A DNA stretch of 64,000 bases. Origin: Lachnospiraceae bacterium. GTDB taxonomy: Bacteria > Bacillota > Clostridia > Lachnospirales > Lachnospiraceae. How positions within the stretch are numbered: position 1 is the first letter of the stretch; the number at the start of each line of letters is the position of its first letter. The stretch lies in contig JAFXXN010000123.1 of the NCBI GenBank assembly GCA_017542245.1, positions 1-64,000 of the forward strand. Direction: 5' to 3'. A program made the translations under genes and the position numbers. Of the stretch, positions 16,935 to 26,305 are shown one piece after another. The notes beneath the pieces were generated by a model. It was given only the letters and a program-made list of their open reading frames with translations, did not search any database and was not told the DNA's origin.

Positions 16935-16962
16935 TTTTTCACCTCATCAATATATTATTCTA

Positions 16963-18414
16963 TCATCCTACCGATTTAAAGAGAGCAATAATACTTTTTC
17001 TTCTAATAAAACAAAAAATAGCAAATAATATTATTAAAGTGTATCTTATTATGATAAACAAATATAGAACCGGGAGAATCACTGATAAAATACAAGTAAT
17101 AAGCACTATAAACAAAATGGATTTATTATTATATGCTTTCTTTCCGAAGTTATCAGTTGATATTTTTTGAGCAAAAAGATAATGAAAAACAAAAAGGAAT
17201 AAATACCCGACTAGTGTAGTATACCCAGCTGCAAAATACCCAAAAATCGGGATAAAAATCCAGTTCAATACAATATTAATTACAGCAGCAATCGCCGAAG
17301 CCATCATAATATTCCTTGTTTTTGAAAAGTAAAATTCATAATTACAGAAAAAACTGTAGACAAATCTTACAAACACTGCCATACAAACAGCTGGTATTAC
17401 GTAAATAGCTTCATTATAGTTTTTACCACCCATTATTAAAACACACTCTGGGGCAATTATAATACCTAGACTTGAAATAAGCAATGCACCAATAGCAAGT
17501 TTCATACTTTCATTATTTAATACATCTGTTTTTTTCTCTTTCATAAGCCTATATGCTCTAGGAACAAATGCACTATTGATTGCATTAAAAACAATATTCA
17601 TCATTGATGAAATTTGATAGGCTAAACTATATATACCAGCTTTAGAATCATCTTCAAAATATTTAATCATTAATCTATCAGATTGACCTAATACTATCAT
17701 CGATAAATAATGAGGAATAAGAGGAACGTTATATTTTATAGCATATCTCCAAATCAGCTTATCATAAATAACTTTTCCTTTATATGTATTTAAGATAAAG
17801 AAAAAAGAACCAAAAACAATATAAACAATAAGCGTTCCCCATATCGGTCCATATTGCCTTAATGAAGTGAACAAAATAAGGCAAATACTGAGTAGTGGAA
17901 TAAACACCGAAACTATTATGGTAACAATAACCATTAATATATAATTATTATCTATACGTTGTTTTGTACACCAAAGTGAAAAAGCTGGATAAAAAATATA
18001 ATATCCAAAAAGCATTAACATCGTTGGAGTATCATATCCTAATAAATTATTTATTGGCTCTCTAAAGCAAAAATATACTAATAAATATATAAGTGATATT
18101 GTCGTTCCGAGCCATTGAATTGCAGATGTACATTCCGACTCAGTATCTTTATGATCCACAAGAATTTTTGTGTATACACCACAGAACAAATTCAAAGTTG
18201 CAAATATAATAATTATATCTCGCCAAGAAAGAAATACCGAATATATACCATATTCATCTGTTGTTAAAAGTCTTGTGATTATCGGGATTGTGAGAAATGA
18301 TATGCCCTTTTGCATCACATTACAGATTGTGTACCATATAACAGACTTTTTCTCGACTGATAGTCTTCTATATTTCTTTAATGGGCTAATTATAATATGT
18401 TGCAATCTGTTCAT
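16963..18414 (-). CDS. Wzx-like polysaccharide flippase
   Basis: A 483-residue integral membrane protein with about 12-14 hydrophobic segments in the MOP/polysaccharide-transporter fold. The N-terminal segment FLTIPIITRLLTTDEYGIYSVF is typical of Wzx/RfbX flippases. It would move undecaprenyl-linked repeat units across the membrane and pairs with the Wzy-like gene at 23393-24457. The start overlaps the end of the upstream TagF-like gene by 4 bp. Confidence 0.88.
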   Translation of the reverse strand: MNRLQHIIISPLKKYRRLSVEKKSVIWYTICNVMQKGISFLTIPIITRLLTTDEYGIYSVFLSWRDIIIIFATLNLFCGVYTKILVDHKDTESECTSAIQWLGTTISLIYLLVYFCFREPINNLLGYDTPTMLMLFGYYIFYPAFSLWCTKQRIDNNYILMVIVTIIVSVFIPLLSICLILFTSLRQYGPIWGTLIVYIVFGSFFFILNTYKGKVIYDKLIWRYAIKYNVPLIPHYLSMIVLGQSDRLMIKYFEDDSKAGIYSLAYQISSMMNIVFNAINSAFVPRAYRLMKEKKTDVLNNESMKLAIGALLISSLGIIIAPECVLIMGGKNYNEAIYVIPAVCMAVFVRFVYSFFCNYEFYFSKTRNIMMASAIAAVINIVLNWIFIPIFGYFAAGYTTLVGYLFLFVFHYLFAQKISTDNFGKKAYNNKSILFIVLITCILSVILPVLYLFIIIRYTLIILFAIFCFIRRKSIIALFKSVG

Positions 18415-19652
18415 TTATTCATAACCTCTTTTAGCAACTTGTAACATCTCTTTGTAGCATTAAAATCATCATATTTATACCATAAAGAAAAAATTCGTTT
18501 ATTATCTTCCGTTTCCACCCATGATCCATCAAGTGCCTTTGAAAGAGCTACCTTCATCTCGTCCCAAGTATACACTACATCACCATAACACACAGACTGA
18601 ATTGGATCAAATGAAAATCCTCTACTGTCATTGTATTCATCATAATCAGAAAAAAGAAAAATTGAAGGTTTATGTGTAAGGAAAAAATCAACAATAATGC
18701 TTGAATAATCTGAAATCATAACATCAGATATACTCATCAAATCATAAACCGAAAAATCATATGTACACTTAAAGTCTAATACATTACCTGAAAAATCAGC
18801 ATTATATACTCTCTGATGAGGATGAAATTTAGTAACAATTATCGCATTGTATTTTTCGAGTAAAACATTTAGTTCATCGTAATCTTCAAAACCAAAGATA
18901 TTCGTCTTACTTACATCAACATCATATTTTCTGAAAGTGGGAGCGTATAGTATTATTTTTTTTCCGTCAGCATTATTATCCTTTAACCACTTCCTAACAG
19001 CCATTTTTTTATCTGAATATTTCAGTGTATCATTTCTCGGAAATCCTATATCCAGTATTTTATCTAAATCGGTATGTCTCTCGGACGATTCAATTTTTGC
19101 GGTCATGAGTGAAGTTTCACAAATATAATCAAAATGATTATGCGAAAAATCATCAAACTCTATTCCACCCTTTTTAAATGGAGCTCCATAATTTAAACTG
19201 ATAAGAGTTTGTCCTTTAACATTATCAAAAAAATGAGCCCATCCGGTATCTGCAATCCATATTTCCGAAGTAAATTTTAATATTGTATTTCTAATATATC
19301 TCTTAATGAAATCAAAATTAAAATTCTTCTTTTCATCCCCCCAACATGATTCAATAAGAAAAATATTCACGTAATGATTATTTATTTTTTTTATATAACT
19401 GTTTATTATTTGTATTCTATCAATATCATATATCTCCAAAACAATATCCAATTTATGTCCCTTATAGTTATTCAGCAGAAAATTTGTCAATTTTAAACAA
19501 TTGTCAGAATTACAATTTATCAAATCATATTTATCTTTTTTTCCATTTCTATGTGGCTCAACATATATTCGTCCCTTATGCTTTGGGGTAATCTTATTTA
19601 TAATTTTATGCGAAAATCTAAAAATTCTTTTTTTTAAAGGAGATTTGCTCAT
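18411..19652 (-). CDS. CDP-glycerol glycerophosphotransferase-family (TagF-like) protein
   Basis: A 413-residue protein related to teichoic-acid glycerophosphotransferases. Family motifs are ILYAPTFRKYDVD, KFHPHQR, and ISDYSSIIVDFFLTHKPSIFLFSDYDEY. It transfers glycerol-phosphate-type units from a CDP donor to a membrane-bound acceptor. The ATG at 19652 follows AAAGGA; an upstream TTG at 19670 would add six residues. The donor might be made by the TagD-type fusion at 14521-15849 in the same operon. It is shorter than full TagF polymerases, so a single-unit transferase is plausible. Confidence 0.82.
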   Translation of the reverse strand: MSKSPLKKRIFRFSHKIINKITPKHKGRIYVEPHRNGKKDKYDLINCNSDNCLKLTNFLLNNYKGHKLDIVLEIYDIDRIQIINSYIKKINNHYVNIFLIESCWGDEKKNFNFDFIKRYIRNTILKFTSEIWIADTGWAHFFDNVKGQTLISLNYGAPFKKGGIEFDDFSHNHFDYICETSLMTAKIESSERHTDLDKILDIGFPRNDTLKYSDKKMAVRKWLKDNNADGKKIILYAPTFRKYDVDVSKTNIFGFEDYDELNVLLEKYNAIIVTKFHPHQRVYNADFSGNVLDFKCTYDFSVYDLMSISDVMISDYSSIIVDFFLTHKPSIFLFSDYDEYNDSRGFSFDPIQSVCYGDVVYTWDEMKVALSKALDGSWVETEDNKRIFSLWYKYDDFNATKRCYKLLKEVMNK

Positions 19653-19692
19653 TTTTTGTTTTCCTTTCAATATAATTCATTTACAGTTTCTT

Positions 19693-20166
19693 TTAAATAT
19701 TTTCTTTGTTTTTAACAATCCACTCGATAAAACTTCTTACTGCACCTTCTCCACCTTTATATGGCGAAACGAAATCTGCAATATCTCTAACTTCATCAAC
19801 AGCGTCTGCTGGACATCCGATTATTCCTCCAGATTCTTTTATACATTGCATACATTTTAAATCATTTAAATCATCTCCAATATATGCAATCATACTCAAA
19901 TCCTTTATAATCTTATATAATAATTGCAACTTGTCAAATATATTTTGATATATTTCTGTAACATTAAGTTCTTTACATCTCTCAGTCACAATATCACTTT
20001 TTCTACCAGTAATAATTATCGGAATCAATTCGTATTTATTTAAAATATTACGAATTCCATAACCATCTTTAATATTAAACGCTTTCACCATTTCACCGTT
20101 TGAGGACATATATATTTTACCATCAGTTAACGTTCCATCTACATCCATACATAAATACTTAATCAT
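19693..20166 (-). CDS. KdsC-like HAD phosphatase
   Basis: A 157-residue capless HAD phosphatase of the KdsC / N-acylneuraminate-9-phosphatase type. Motif I is DVDGTLTDG (nucleophile and acid Asp), motif II lies in IIITGR, and motif IV is AYIGDDLNDL. It dephosphorylates an ulosonate-8- or 9-phosphate-type sugar acid. Neighbours are a metal-dependent aldolase (20179-21765) and a NeuA-like cytidylyltransferase (22555-23199), which together form a plausible keto-deoxy-acid pathway. Confidence 0.85.
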   Translation of the reverse strand: MIKYLCMDVDGTLTDGKIYMSSNGEMVKAFNIKDGYGIRNILNKYELIPIIITGRKSDIVTERCKELNVTEIYQNIFDKLQLLYKIIKDLSMIAYIGDDLNDLKCMQCIKESGGIIGCPADAVDEVRDIADFVSPYKGGEGAVRSFIEWIVKNKENI

Positions 20167-20178
20167 ATATAAATTCTC

Positions 20179-21765
20179 CTATTGGTAAAGTGACGGAGTA
20201 ACAAATACAAACTCAATCCCCATATCAGTGTATTTTTTAATCAGATTTTTATAATACTTGTTTCTTCTTTCTGCTTGTTCATAGTTTACTGGATTCCTTA
20301 AATTGGGATCATAATAATTTTCATTTATATTTATCGAAAATCCATCGAATCCAGCAAGTAAAATCTTTTTTACTCCGCATCTCCACAATAATTTTAAAGC
20401 TATAACTGCAGAAGAATCATGAGTTCTGTCATCAATTTCTATCCAATTAGCATAATTTAGTACCTTCACCGATCCTCTTCCACCTTTAGAAACGTTTGAG
20501 GGAACTATTATACTTTTTCCATCAGCAACTGCCTGGACATAAATATCTAAACGTGTTGTAAGCATATAATCATATTTTAAATTCAATGTACTGTTCAATC
20601 CAATAGTAACGATATTTTCTTTATCTGATAATTCATTAATCTTTTCAATATAATCTCCAACACTTTTTCCAGGTGCAACGAGAAGTACCATTTTTTGAGA
20701 AAACTCATTCTCTAGTTCATTAATTACTGCAGTATCATCAACTGATTTTCTCTCATTATATTGTCTATATAATTCTTCAGCATATTCTTTGTCAAATGAA
20801 ATCTTCTTTTCATCCTCAATCATGCTAAGCAGTTCACCAACTTGATCAATTGGAAGCATATGTTTATTGTAGAAATGACTTGCATAAGATGGTGTACAAT
20901 GATATGCAGATGAAAGATAATACTCAGGAGCATATCCCCAGTAAAACTCGTTATGAAGTTGATTCACAACCTTATCGATAACTTCTAGTAATGGGGATAT
21001 TATATATTTTTTCCCGTAGAAAAGGTTTAAATGTTCAAGTAGAATTTCCGTATTAAGATTTCCAGCTCCTTTTCCCATACCCATAATAGAACAATCGAGT
21101 ATTATATCTCTAGTGGTCGGAAATTGTAGCATTGCCATTGCATTAGAATAGGACAACTGTAAGTTGTTATGGCTATGAAACCCAAGTGGCATAGATGAAA
21201 TTAAATTGTGATCTACTAGATTAAGCATCCTACTCATATCGTTAGGACGCATCTCACCAAAACTATCAACAATATAAAACCCTGATGCATTTGGTAATTC
21301 TCTATTAACTAAATCTATAAATTCTAACAGTTCAGAATCTGAATATCTTAGAGTTATCATTGGTTGAATATAGAATTTGTATCCTTTTTCAATTAACTTC
21401 TGCCCAATAGATATAATATCATTTCTGTTTTTCTTATGAAAAGCACATCGTATTCCGTCAATACTATTTTCAGTTCTATCATCAAAATCATTGACATTAT
21501 ATTTACCGTAATCCATCATAGCCACATATGTAACATTAGGATTTTTTTTCTTAAGTATACTCTGCGGGATTACTTTTTCATTGATATATTGAGTACGTCC
21601 TGAAGCAGACCCATTTTTACTGTCAATATATCCCATCTCAATTATGTCAACACCAGATTTTTCTAAACTCATAAGAATTTTTTCCATATATGACTGTCCA
21701 AAATTAAAATTATTAACACAACCACCATCTCTTAGTGTAACATCTAAAACTTTTAAGCTTTTCAT
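20179..21765 (-). CDS. DRE-TIM (HMGL-type) aldolase fused to an MptE/DUF115-like C-terminal domain
   Basis: 528 residues. Residues 1-290 are a DRE-TIM metallolyase related to 4-hydroxy-2-oxovalerate aldolase: DVTLRDGG with the metal Asp and catalytic Arg, and GFHSHNNLQLS with the HxH metal ligands. Residues about 355-528 form a second Rossmann-like domain (LLVAPGKSV, ILLAGFDGF) resembling DUF115/MptE proteins. The N-terminal half should make or break a C-C bond between pyruvate and an aldehyde. No NeuB or KdsA homologue occurs in the window, so this enzyme may supply the carbon skeleton for the CMP-activated acid implied by the flanking KdsC- and NeuA-like genes. The role of the fused domain is unknown. 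Confidence 0.8.
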   Translation of the reverse strand: MKSLKVLDVTLRDGGCVNNFNFGQSYMEKILMSLEKSGVDIIEMGYIDSKNGSASGRTQYINEKVIPQSILKKKNPNVTYVAMMDYGKYNVNDFDDRTENSIDGIRCAFHKKNRNDIISIGQKLIEKGYKFYIQPMITLRYSDSELLEFIDLVNRELPNASGFYIVDSFGEMRPNDMSRMLNLVDHNLISSMPLGFHSHNNLQLSYSNAMAMLQFPTTRDIILDCSIMGMGKGAGNLNTEILLEHLNLFYGKKYIISPLLEVIDKVVNQLHNEFYWGYAPEYYLSSAYHCTPSYASHFYNKHMLPIDQVGELLSMIEDEKKISFDKEYAEELYRQYNERKSVDDTAVINELENEFSQKMVLLVAPGKSVGDYIEKINELSDKENIVTIGLNSTLNLKYDYMLTTRLDIYVQAVADGKSIIVPSNVSKGGRGSVKVLNYANWIEIDDRTHDSSAVIALKLLWRCGVKKILLAGFDGFSININENYYDPNLRNPVNYEQAERRNKYYKNLIKKYTDMGIEFVFVTPSLYQ

Positions 21766-21848
21766 CTTGTAACTCTCTATTCTTAAAAAATATTTATCTA
21801 ATGCATTATTATCTAGATATCAGTTATTTCTATCTATGAAAAATATAT

Positions 21849-22478
21849 TTACTTATCGTAAAAATGTTTAATAATTCTTTCAATCTCATCAATATCCTTT
21901 TCCCACCAACTTGTATCGAGTATTTTCTTTTCTGTAACACTATCAAATCTTTTTTTAATCATTTTGGCAGGTACCCCCCCCCAAATAGTAAATGGTTCAA
22001 CATTTTTCGTAACAACAGCTCCTGCTGCTATTATTGCCCCATCTCCTATTTTACATCCTTGTAAAATTATCACGTTACTTCCTACCCATACATCATTTCC
22101 TATTACCGGAGGTTCAAAAAAATCTTTCCAGTTCGAATACTTCTTAGCCTTACTATCTGCATATATACGAGGAGATGTAGAGAAGAAATTTACAGGGTGT
22201 TCTGGACAACCAATCTGACAATTATATCCTATACTACTAAAACGTCCGATTTTTACATCATTAAACAGAATACTACCAGCTGATATTTTTGAATAATCTC
22301 CAATTTTTACGTTAGATCTAATATCACAATCACGTCCAATATATATTTTTTTACCAAGTTCACAATCTAGCGATACCATATCACTTTTAATATAACAATT
22401 TTTATATATTTTTTTATAACTTATCCTTTTTAAAACACTATATAAACCTGGAAAAACCAATTTAATATGCGATACCAT
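21849..22478 (-). CDS. Left-handed beta-helix acyltransferase with a G9 tract
   Basis: A 209-residue CatB/LacA-type hexapeptide transferase. Hexapeptide repeats (IGRDCDIRSNVKIGDYSKI, VWVGSNVIILQGCKIGDGAIIAAGAVV) end in the family hallmark WGGVPAKMI. It probably O- or N-acetylates a sugar of the surface polymer. The WGG codons are encoded by nine consecutive G (plus-strand C at 21974-21982). Slippage there would shift the frame after about residue 165, so the gene could be phase-variable. The tract is in frame here. Confidence 0.85.
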   Translation of the reverse strand: MVSHIKLVFPGLYSVLKRISYKKIYKNCYIKSDMVSLDCELGKKIYIGRDCDIRSNVKIGDYSKISAGSILFNDVKIGRFSSIGYNCQIGCPEHPVNFFSTSPRIYADSKAKKYSNWKDFFEPPVIGNDVWVGSNVIILQGCKIGDGAIIAAGAVVTKNVEPFTIWGGVPAKMIKKRFDSVTEKKILDTSWWEKDIDEIERIIKHFYDK

Positions 22479-22554
22479 TTGTCACCTCAATAATATAATG
22501 CAAACAAATACTCTAAAACACAAAAAATCATCCAAAATAATTTAATTATTATAC

Positions 22555-23199
22555 TTAAACATTAATATTCACAAATAATCTTGCTAAATCAAAATCCTTT
22601 TCTTCATCTATATCAATAGCTTCCTTAAAATCAACTTCTTTAATGTATGGTTTTTCTCCAATTCGTCTATGATATCTTTCAAAAACAGATTTAGTAAACA
22701 CATAAATACCTGATGTCTCTTGAAATATAGGCTTTAAATCTTGTGTTCTTGGAATATTGGAAGCATCGAAATTTAGCGGTTCACCATCTTGCCATAAATA
22801 ATCTTGCAATTTTATAGCGCAAAATGCCGAATCATACTTTCCAGATTTAACTGCTTCAATGCACGTTTTCATAGTTTCTAATTTAATAAACGGAGCTGTA
22901 GCATGTGCATATATATATATATCAGATGGGATTTTTTCCATAAAAACTGTAAAAATTTGTGTAAAATTCGAGCTGGGTTCATCAAGGAAACTAGGCCTTT
23001 TCACGAAATCAACCCCATCCGGGAGAAAAGGAATTATATCATCTTTCGAACAAAATACATTAATGCTATCGCATAAGTTAGTTTCTTTTAGACTATCAAG
23101 TTCCCATTGCAAAAGAGGCTTGTTACCAAGAATTCTAGTGTTTTTCCCAGGACATCTTTCATTATTCATTTTAATTGGCATAATCGCTACTATATTCAT
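22555..23199 (-). CDS. NeuA-like acylneuraminate/keto-deoxy-acid cytidylyltransferase
   Basis: A 214-residue CTP-dependent enzyme that activates a sugar acid as the CMP form. It has AIMPIKMNNERCPGKN (nucleotide-binding), NKPLLQWELDSL, YAHATAPFI and ETSGIYVF, as in NeuA and PseF/LegF relatives. The ATG at 23199 has GGAGG 5 nt upstream; the four codons before it are probably untranslated. No NeuB or NeuC is present, so the substrate may not be sialic acid. Confidence 0.85.
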   Translation of the reverse strand: MNIVAIMPIKMNNERCPGKNTRILGNKPLLQWELDSLKETNLCDSINVFCSKDDIIPFLPDGVDFVKRPSFLDEPSSNFTQIFTVFMEKIPSDIYIYAHATAPFIKLETMKTCIEAVKSGKYDSAFCAIKLQDYLWQDGEPLNFDASNIPRTQDLKPIFQETSGIYVFTKSVFERYHRRIGEKPYIKEVDFKEAIDIDEEKDFDLARLFVNINV

Positions 23200-23392
23200 A
23201 ATTACCTCCATATAATCACACTTTTGAAATAAAAAATCTTATTTATATTTCAAATTTATTTTTTTCATCCTTTATTATAGAAAATAGTGATAAAACTATA
23301 TGTATCCATACACCCATATACGTTTTACTTGAAGCACTAACCAGCAGTGAAAAAACAATCGTAAAAAAGAGAGACATCAGAATAGGCTTAAT

Positions 23393-24457
23393 CTATTTGC
23401 AGTTATTTTTTATATCCAAACACTTAAACAACTTATAATAAGCTGTTCCAAATAACATCAAGCCAACATAACCAAATTGTGCCATAATCATAGCAATATA
23501 ATTATCATTGAGAATCCCACCATACCCCGTATGAGACAACCCATATCTATCATTAAAACCATATTCCCAGTATAGAGGAGAATAATATCTGGCAGCCATT
23601 TCTCCACCATAAGACCCAAATCCCGCTCCTAGTGGAAAAAATCTATTGGCTGTCTTAATACCATAAACTAACAATACTGCTCGCGGAGCCTCTGTATTCA
23701 TTAAATATTTTTCTATTTCATAAAAAGCTATAATTATAGATAAAATTCCTACTGCTATTAAGGTTTTAATTTTAAGTTGTTTTTTCTTTTCATAATATAT
23801 TTTAAAGAAAAACAAAAACGCTATACTACACCAAACAATAATCGCTGTTGTAAAGAAACATGTTACACAATACATAAAAATATAGATGTTTTTTTCTTTC
23901 TTTTTTCGTAAAGTATAAAACAGTATTATCATACATCCTGTGAGAAGAAAATACGTTTGAATCGCATTCCCATATATGAATCCAAAACTGTTTATACCAT
24001 ACTCTCTTTTAACAGTCATCCCTATGTCTACAAATTGGCTTATCACCGAACATAAAAAAGCAAAAAACATCAAAACTTTAGCAATCGGATTTAGATAATT
24101 ACAAGCTGCCATAACATCTGATTGCTTAAATAAATTTCTAAATGCAATAATAACAGCTAAACATTTTGTAAATTCTACCCAATCAAAAACAATAACCCAT
24201 ATGCTTGTAATTATTCCATAAACATAATTGGATAGAAAACCTATTAAAGATAACAATACAATAATAATAAATACGATTTTCTCAGAATGTGCTAACTTTT
24301 TTGTAAAAAAACGAATTGTAATATATACAAATGAAAATATACCGATAATTTCATCAAAATAATCAATAAGTGGTATATTAAAAATACGTAACAACGGCAT
24401 ACTTAGAATTAAAGCAACTATTACCAATCCTTTAAATGTTACTTTTTTTGCATACAT
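23393..24457 (-). CDS. Wzy-like O-antigen/polysaccharide polymerase, interrupted by an in-frame amber codon
   Basis: A multi-spanning membrane protein of 354 residues with about ten hydrophobic helices and a large loop (GAGFGSYGGEMAARYYSPLYWEYGF) typical of Wzy ligases/polymerases. The TAG at 23393-23395 is not the natural end: the same frame continues for 49 codons of hydrophobic sequence to a TAA at 23243-23245, giving a 404-residue protein of usual Wzy length. The stop removes what appears to be the last transmembrane helix. The gene may be inactive, or TAG may be read through. It would polymerise the units flipped by 16963-18414. Confidence 0.8.
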   Translation of the reverse strand: MYAKKVTFKGLVIVALILSMPLLRIFNIPLIDYFDEIIGIFSFVYITIRFFTKKLAHSEKIVFIIIVLLSLIGFLSNYVYGIITSIWVIVFDWVEFTKCLAVIIAFRNLFKQSDVMAACNYLNPIAKVLMFFAFLCSVISQFVDIGMTVKREYGINSFGFIYGNAIQTYFLLTGCMIILFYTLRKKKEKNIYIFMYCVTCFFTTAIIVWCSIAFLFFFKIYYEKKKQLKIKTLIAVGILSIIIAFYEIEKYLMNTEAPRAVLLVYGIKTANRFFPLGAGFGSYGGEMAARYYSPLYWEYGFNDRYGLSHTGYGGILNDNYIAMIMAQFGYVGLMLFGTAYYKLFKCLDIKNNCK

Positions 24458-24468
24458 TATTAGTCCTC

Positions 24469-25350
24469 TTATTTAACAATTGAATCAAAGTCTTTTCTTT
24501 CAAACACCTCAAGTTTTCCACCCCTAGTAGCATTATATATCTTTACACCACGTAATTCAGCCTCTTTCTTTGCTGAACTATATATCATTTCATTCATAAC
24601 AGGATCAGTTACTCCAAACTTTTTATTATCTCCTTGCCCGAATTGGTTATATACATCCTTATATCTATCATCAAAGTAAGTTTTATTTACACCTAAGTTT
24701 CTTACTATTCTTCTATTTTTATCCATTTGATATTCGAAATTATTATCTACCCCAAGAAGATATATTTCACTAAACCCCATATACATCGCAAACTGTATGC
24801 TTGAATAAGTGACTGTTGTGCCATCAATAATATATTTATCACAACAAGTTGAAAACGGCATTGATTTTCCATATTTTATCAGGGGCCTTTTGTCGCACAA
24901 ATAGCAAATTGCATTTTCCACTTCTAAGCTAAATTCCGTTATGCTATTATAACTTAAAAATACAGGAAAATCATAATCGCATATTCTGCTGTACTCCCCT
25001 CGTATCATCTGTCTATCCTGGCAAAAATAAAAACTAGGTCTCCACAATGTTTTGTCAAACATAAGCCATATTCTATTTGCAGCAAATGTAAATTCGTCCT
25101 TAAGCTTCTCTAAATCGTTTGAATTCAGGCTTGGGCCATTTCCAATTACAAAACAACGTTTCCCTTTATATTTATCTTTTAACGATAATATTTTCATTCG
25201 GTTTTCTGTCTTATTATATTTGTTTCTATATTTTTTATATCTGAACGTCTCTTTAATTAACCAATATCTTCTTCTGATAAAAGATAATATATTTGAATTT
25301 GTTATAACGCTTTTAGCTATTTTTTTTAATTTATTAAAAGCTTTTTTCAC
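24469..25350 (-). CDS. DUF115/MptE-like protein, possible glycosyltransferase
   Basis: A 293-residue protein with a Rossmann-type core starting at RCFVIGNGPSLNSNDLEKL, followed by FTFAANRIW and the late YLLGVDNNF. The GNGPSL segment is shared by DUF115 (6-hydroxymethylpterin diphosphokinase-like) proteins and GT42 sialyltransferases, which use CMP-sugars. In a polysaccharide operon next to a NeuA-like enzyme, a CMP-sugar transferase is a reasonable guess but unproven. It starts one base inside the end of the next upstream gene. Confidence 0.6.
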   Translation of the reverse strand: MKKAFNKLKKIAKSVITNSNILSFIRRRYWLIKETFRYKKYRNKYNKTENRMKILSLKDKYKGKRCFVIGNGPSLNSNDLEKLKDEFTFAANRIWLMFDKTLWRPSFYFCQDRQMIRGEYSRICDYDFPVFLSYNSITEFSLEVENAICYLCDKRPLIKYGKSMPFSTCCDKYIIDGTTVTYSSIQFAMYMGFSEIYLLGVDNNFEYQMDKNRRIVRNLGVNKTYFDDRYKDVYNQFGQGDNKKFGVTDPVMNEMIYSSAKKEAELRGVKIYNATRGGKLEVFERKDFDSIVK

Positions 25351-26300
25351 TAAATTTTCTCCTGCATTATCATTTGGTAATATGTATTAATTTTATTGTC
25401 TTCAATATTCTTATAACTAAGTTTATGAAAAGGGGTTTGTGCTTTTATTGAATTCCAAATATCCTCATTGTATTCTTCAAATAGTTTAAGTAATAAAATA
25501 TGAGGGGTTGAATTATCCCTAGGCACTATTTTCTCCCATTCTTTATTATATCTTTCAAGGACTATAGACATAAAATCATGTAAAAGGAAATAATCATTCA
25601 ATTTATTATTCTTTTTCCAATATTCATAACAAAGATTCCTTGTGGCCATTAGAATTTTATTGTTTGTTTTTGCGTTTATAAGCCAACTTGACATATAAAT
25701 TGCTTTCCCATCTCTGCCCGGTTTAAGACTTTGATAAAAAAACAAATCAGAATTAAAAAAATAATCTGGAATACTTTCTCTTTTCTCGCTACAGAAAACT
25801 GTTGAATCTAACCACAATCCACCATATTTAATCAAAAGCTCCAATCTTAATAAATCTGTTAAATGAGTATCTGTTATTGCTCCTTTTTTCCATTTTTTTA
25901 ATATATATTCCGGAAGTTTAACATAATCACTCATATTCTTTGAAGTAATAAGCACAATATCTCTATCAGTCAAATTCTTTTTTGATGATTTAAAACATTT
26001 TTGAACTAAGGGAGGGGCATTTTGAATTCCTTGTAGCCAACAAATCCAAACCTTATTACTATAATTATGTGTAAGAAAAGAATCATAGCTATTATCAAAT
26101 TGGTCTAATATTGATCTATATTTTTTTTCCAATCTTTGTCTAGATTTTAACTGCGTTGATAGTCTAAGAATTTCAAGAGCCGTTCGAGATTTCCCCAAAA
26201 GAACAAACTCAGAAATGGCAGTCCCAAGGCATTTGGAACGTGCATATTGCTTTATTAATTTCATTCCACCTTGTTTTTGAAATATATCTTTTAATCCCAT
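25350..26300 (-). CDS. Capsular polysaccharide-type glycosyltransferase (GT32-like)
   Basis: A 316-residue protein with the DxD-region signature of the Caps_synth/GT32 group: TDLLRLELLIKYGGLWLDSTV, where LD.TV takes the place of the metal-binding DxD. KVWICWLQGIQNAPPLVQKCF near residue 85 is also typical. It should add a sugar to the repeat unit. I chose the ATG at 26300, 8 nt after AAGGG; a GTG at 26309 is the alternative and overlaps the upstream stop. Confidence 0.8.
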   Translation of the reverse strand: MGLKDIFQKQGGMKLIKQYARSKCLGTAISEFVLLGKSRTALEILRLSTQLKSRQRLEKKYRSILDQFDNSYDSFLTHNYSNKVWICWLQGIQNAPPLVQKCFKSSKKNLTDRDIVLITSKNMSDYVKLPEYILKKWKKGAITDTHLTDLLRLELLIKYGGLWLDSTVFCSEKRESIPDYFFNSDLFFYQSLKPGRDGKAIYMSSWLINAKTNNKILMATRNLCYEYWKKNNKLNDYFLLHDFMSIVLERYNKEWEKIVPRDNSTPHILLLKLFEEYNEDIWNSIKAQTPFHKLSYKNIEDNKINTYYQMIMQEKI

Positions 26301-26305
26301 CCATA

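Noticed and set aside
23243-23395. Pyrrolysine or programmed readthrough at the wzy TAG
   Set aside because: No pyl genes or readthrough context seen; a simple nonsense mutation is more likely.
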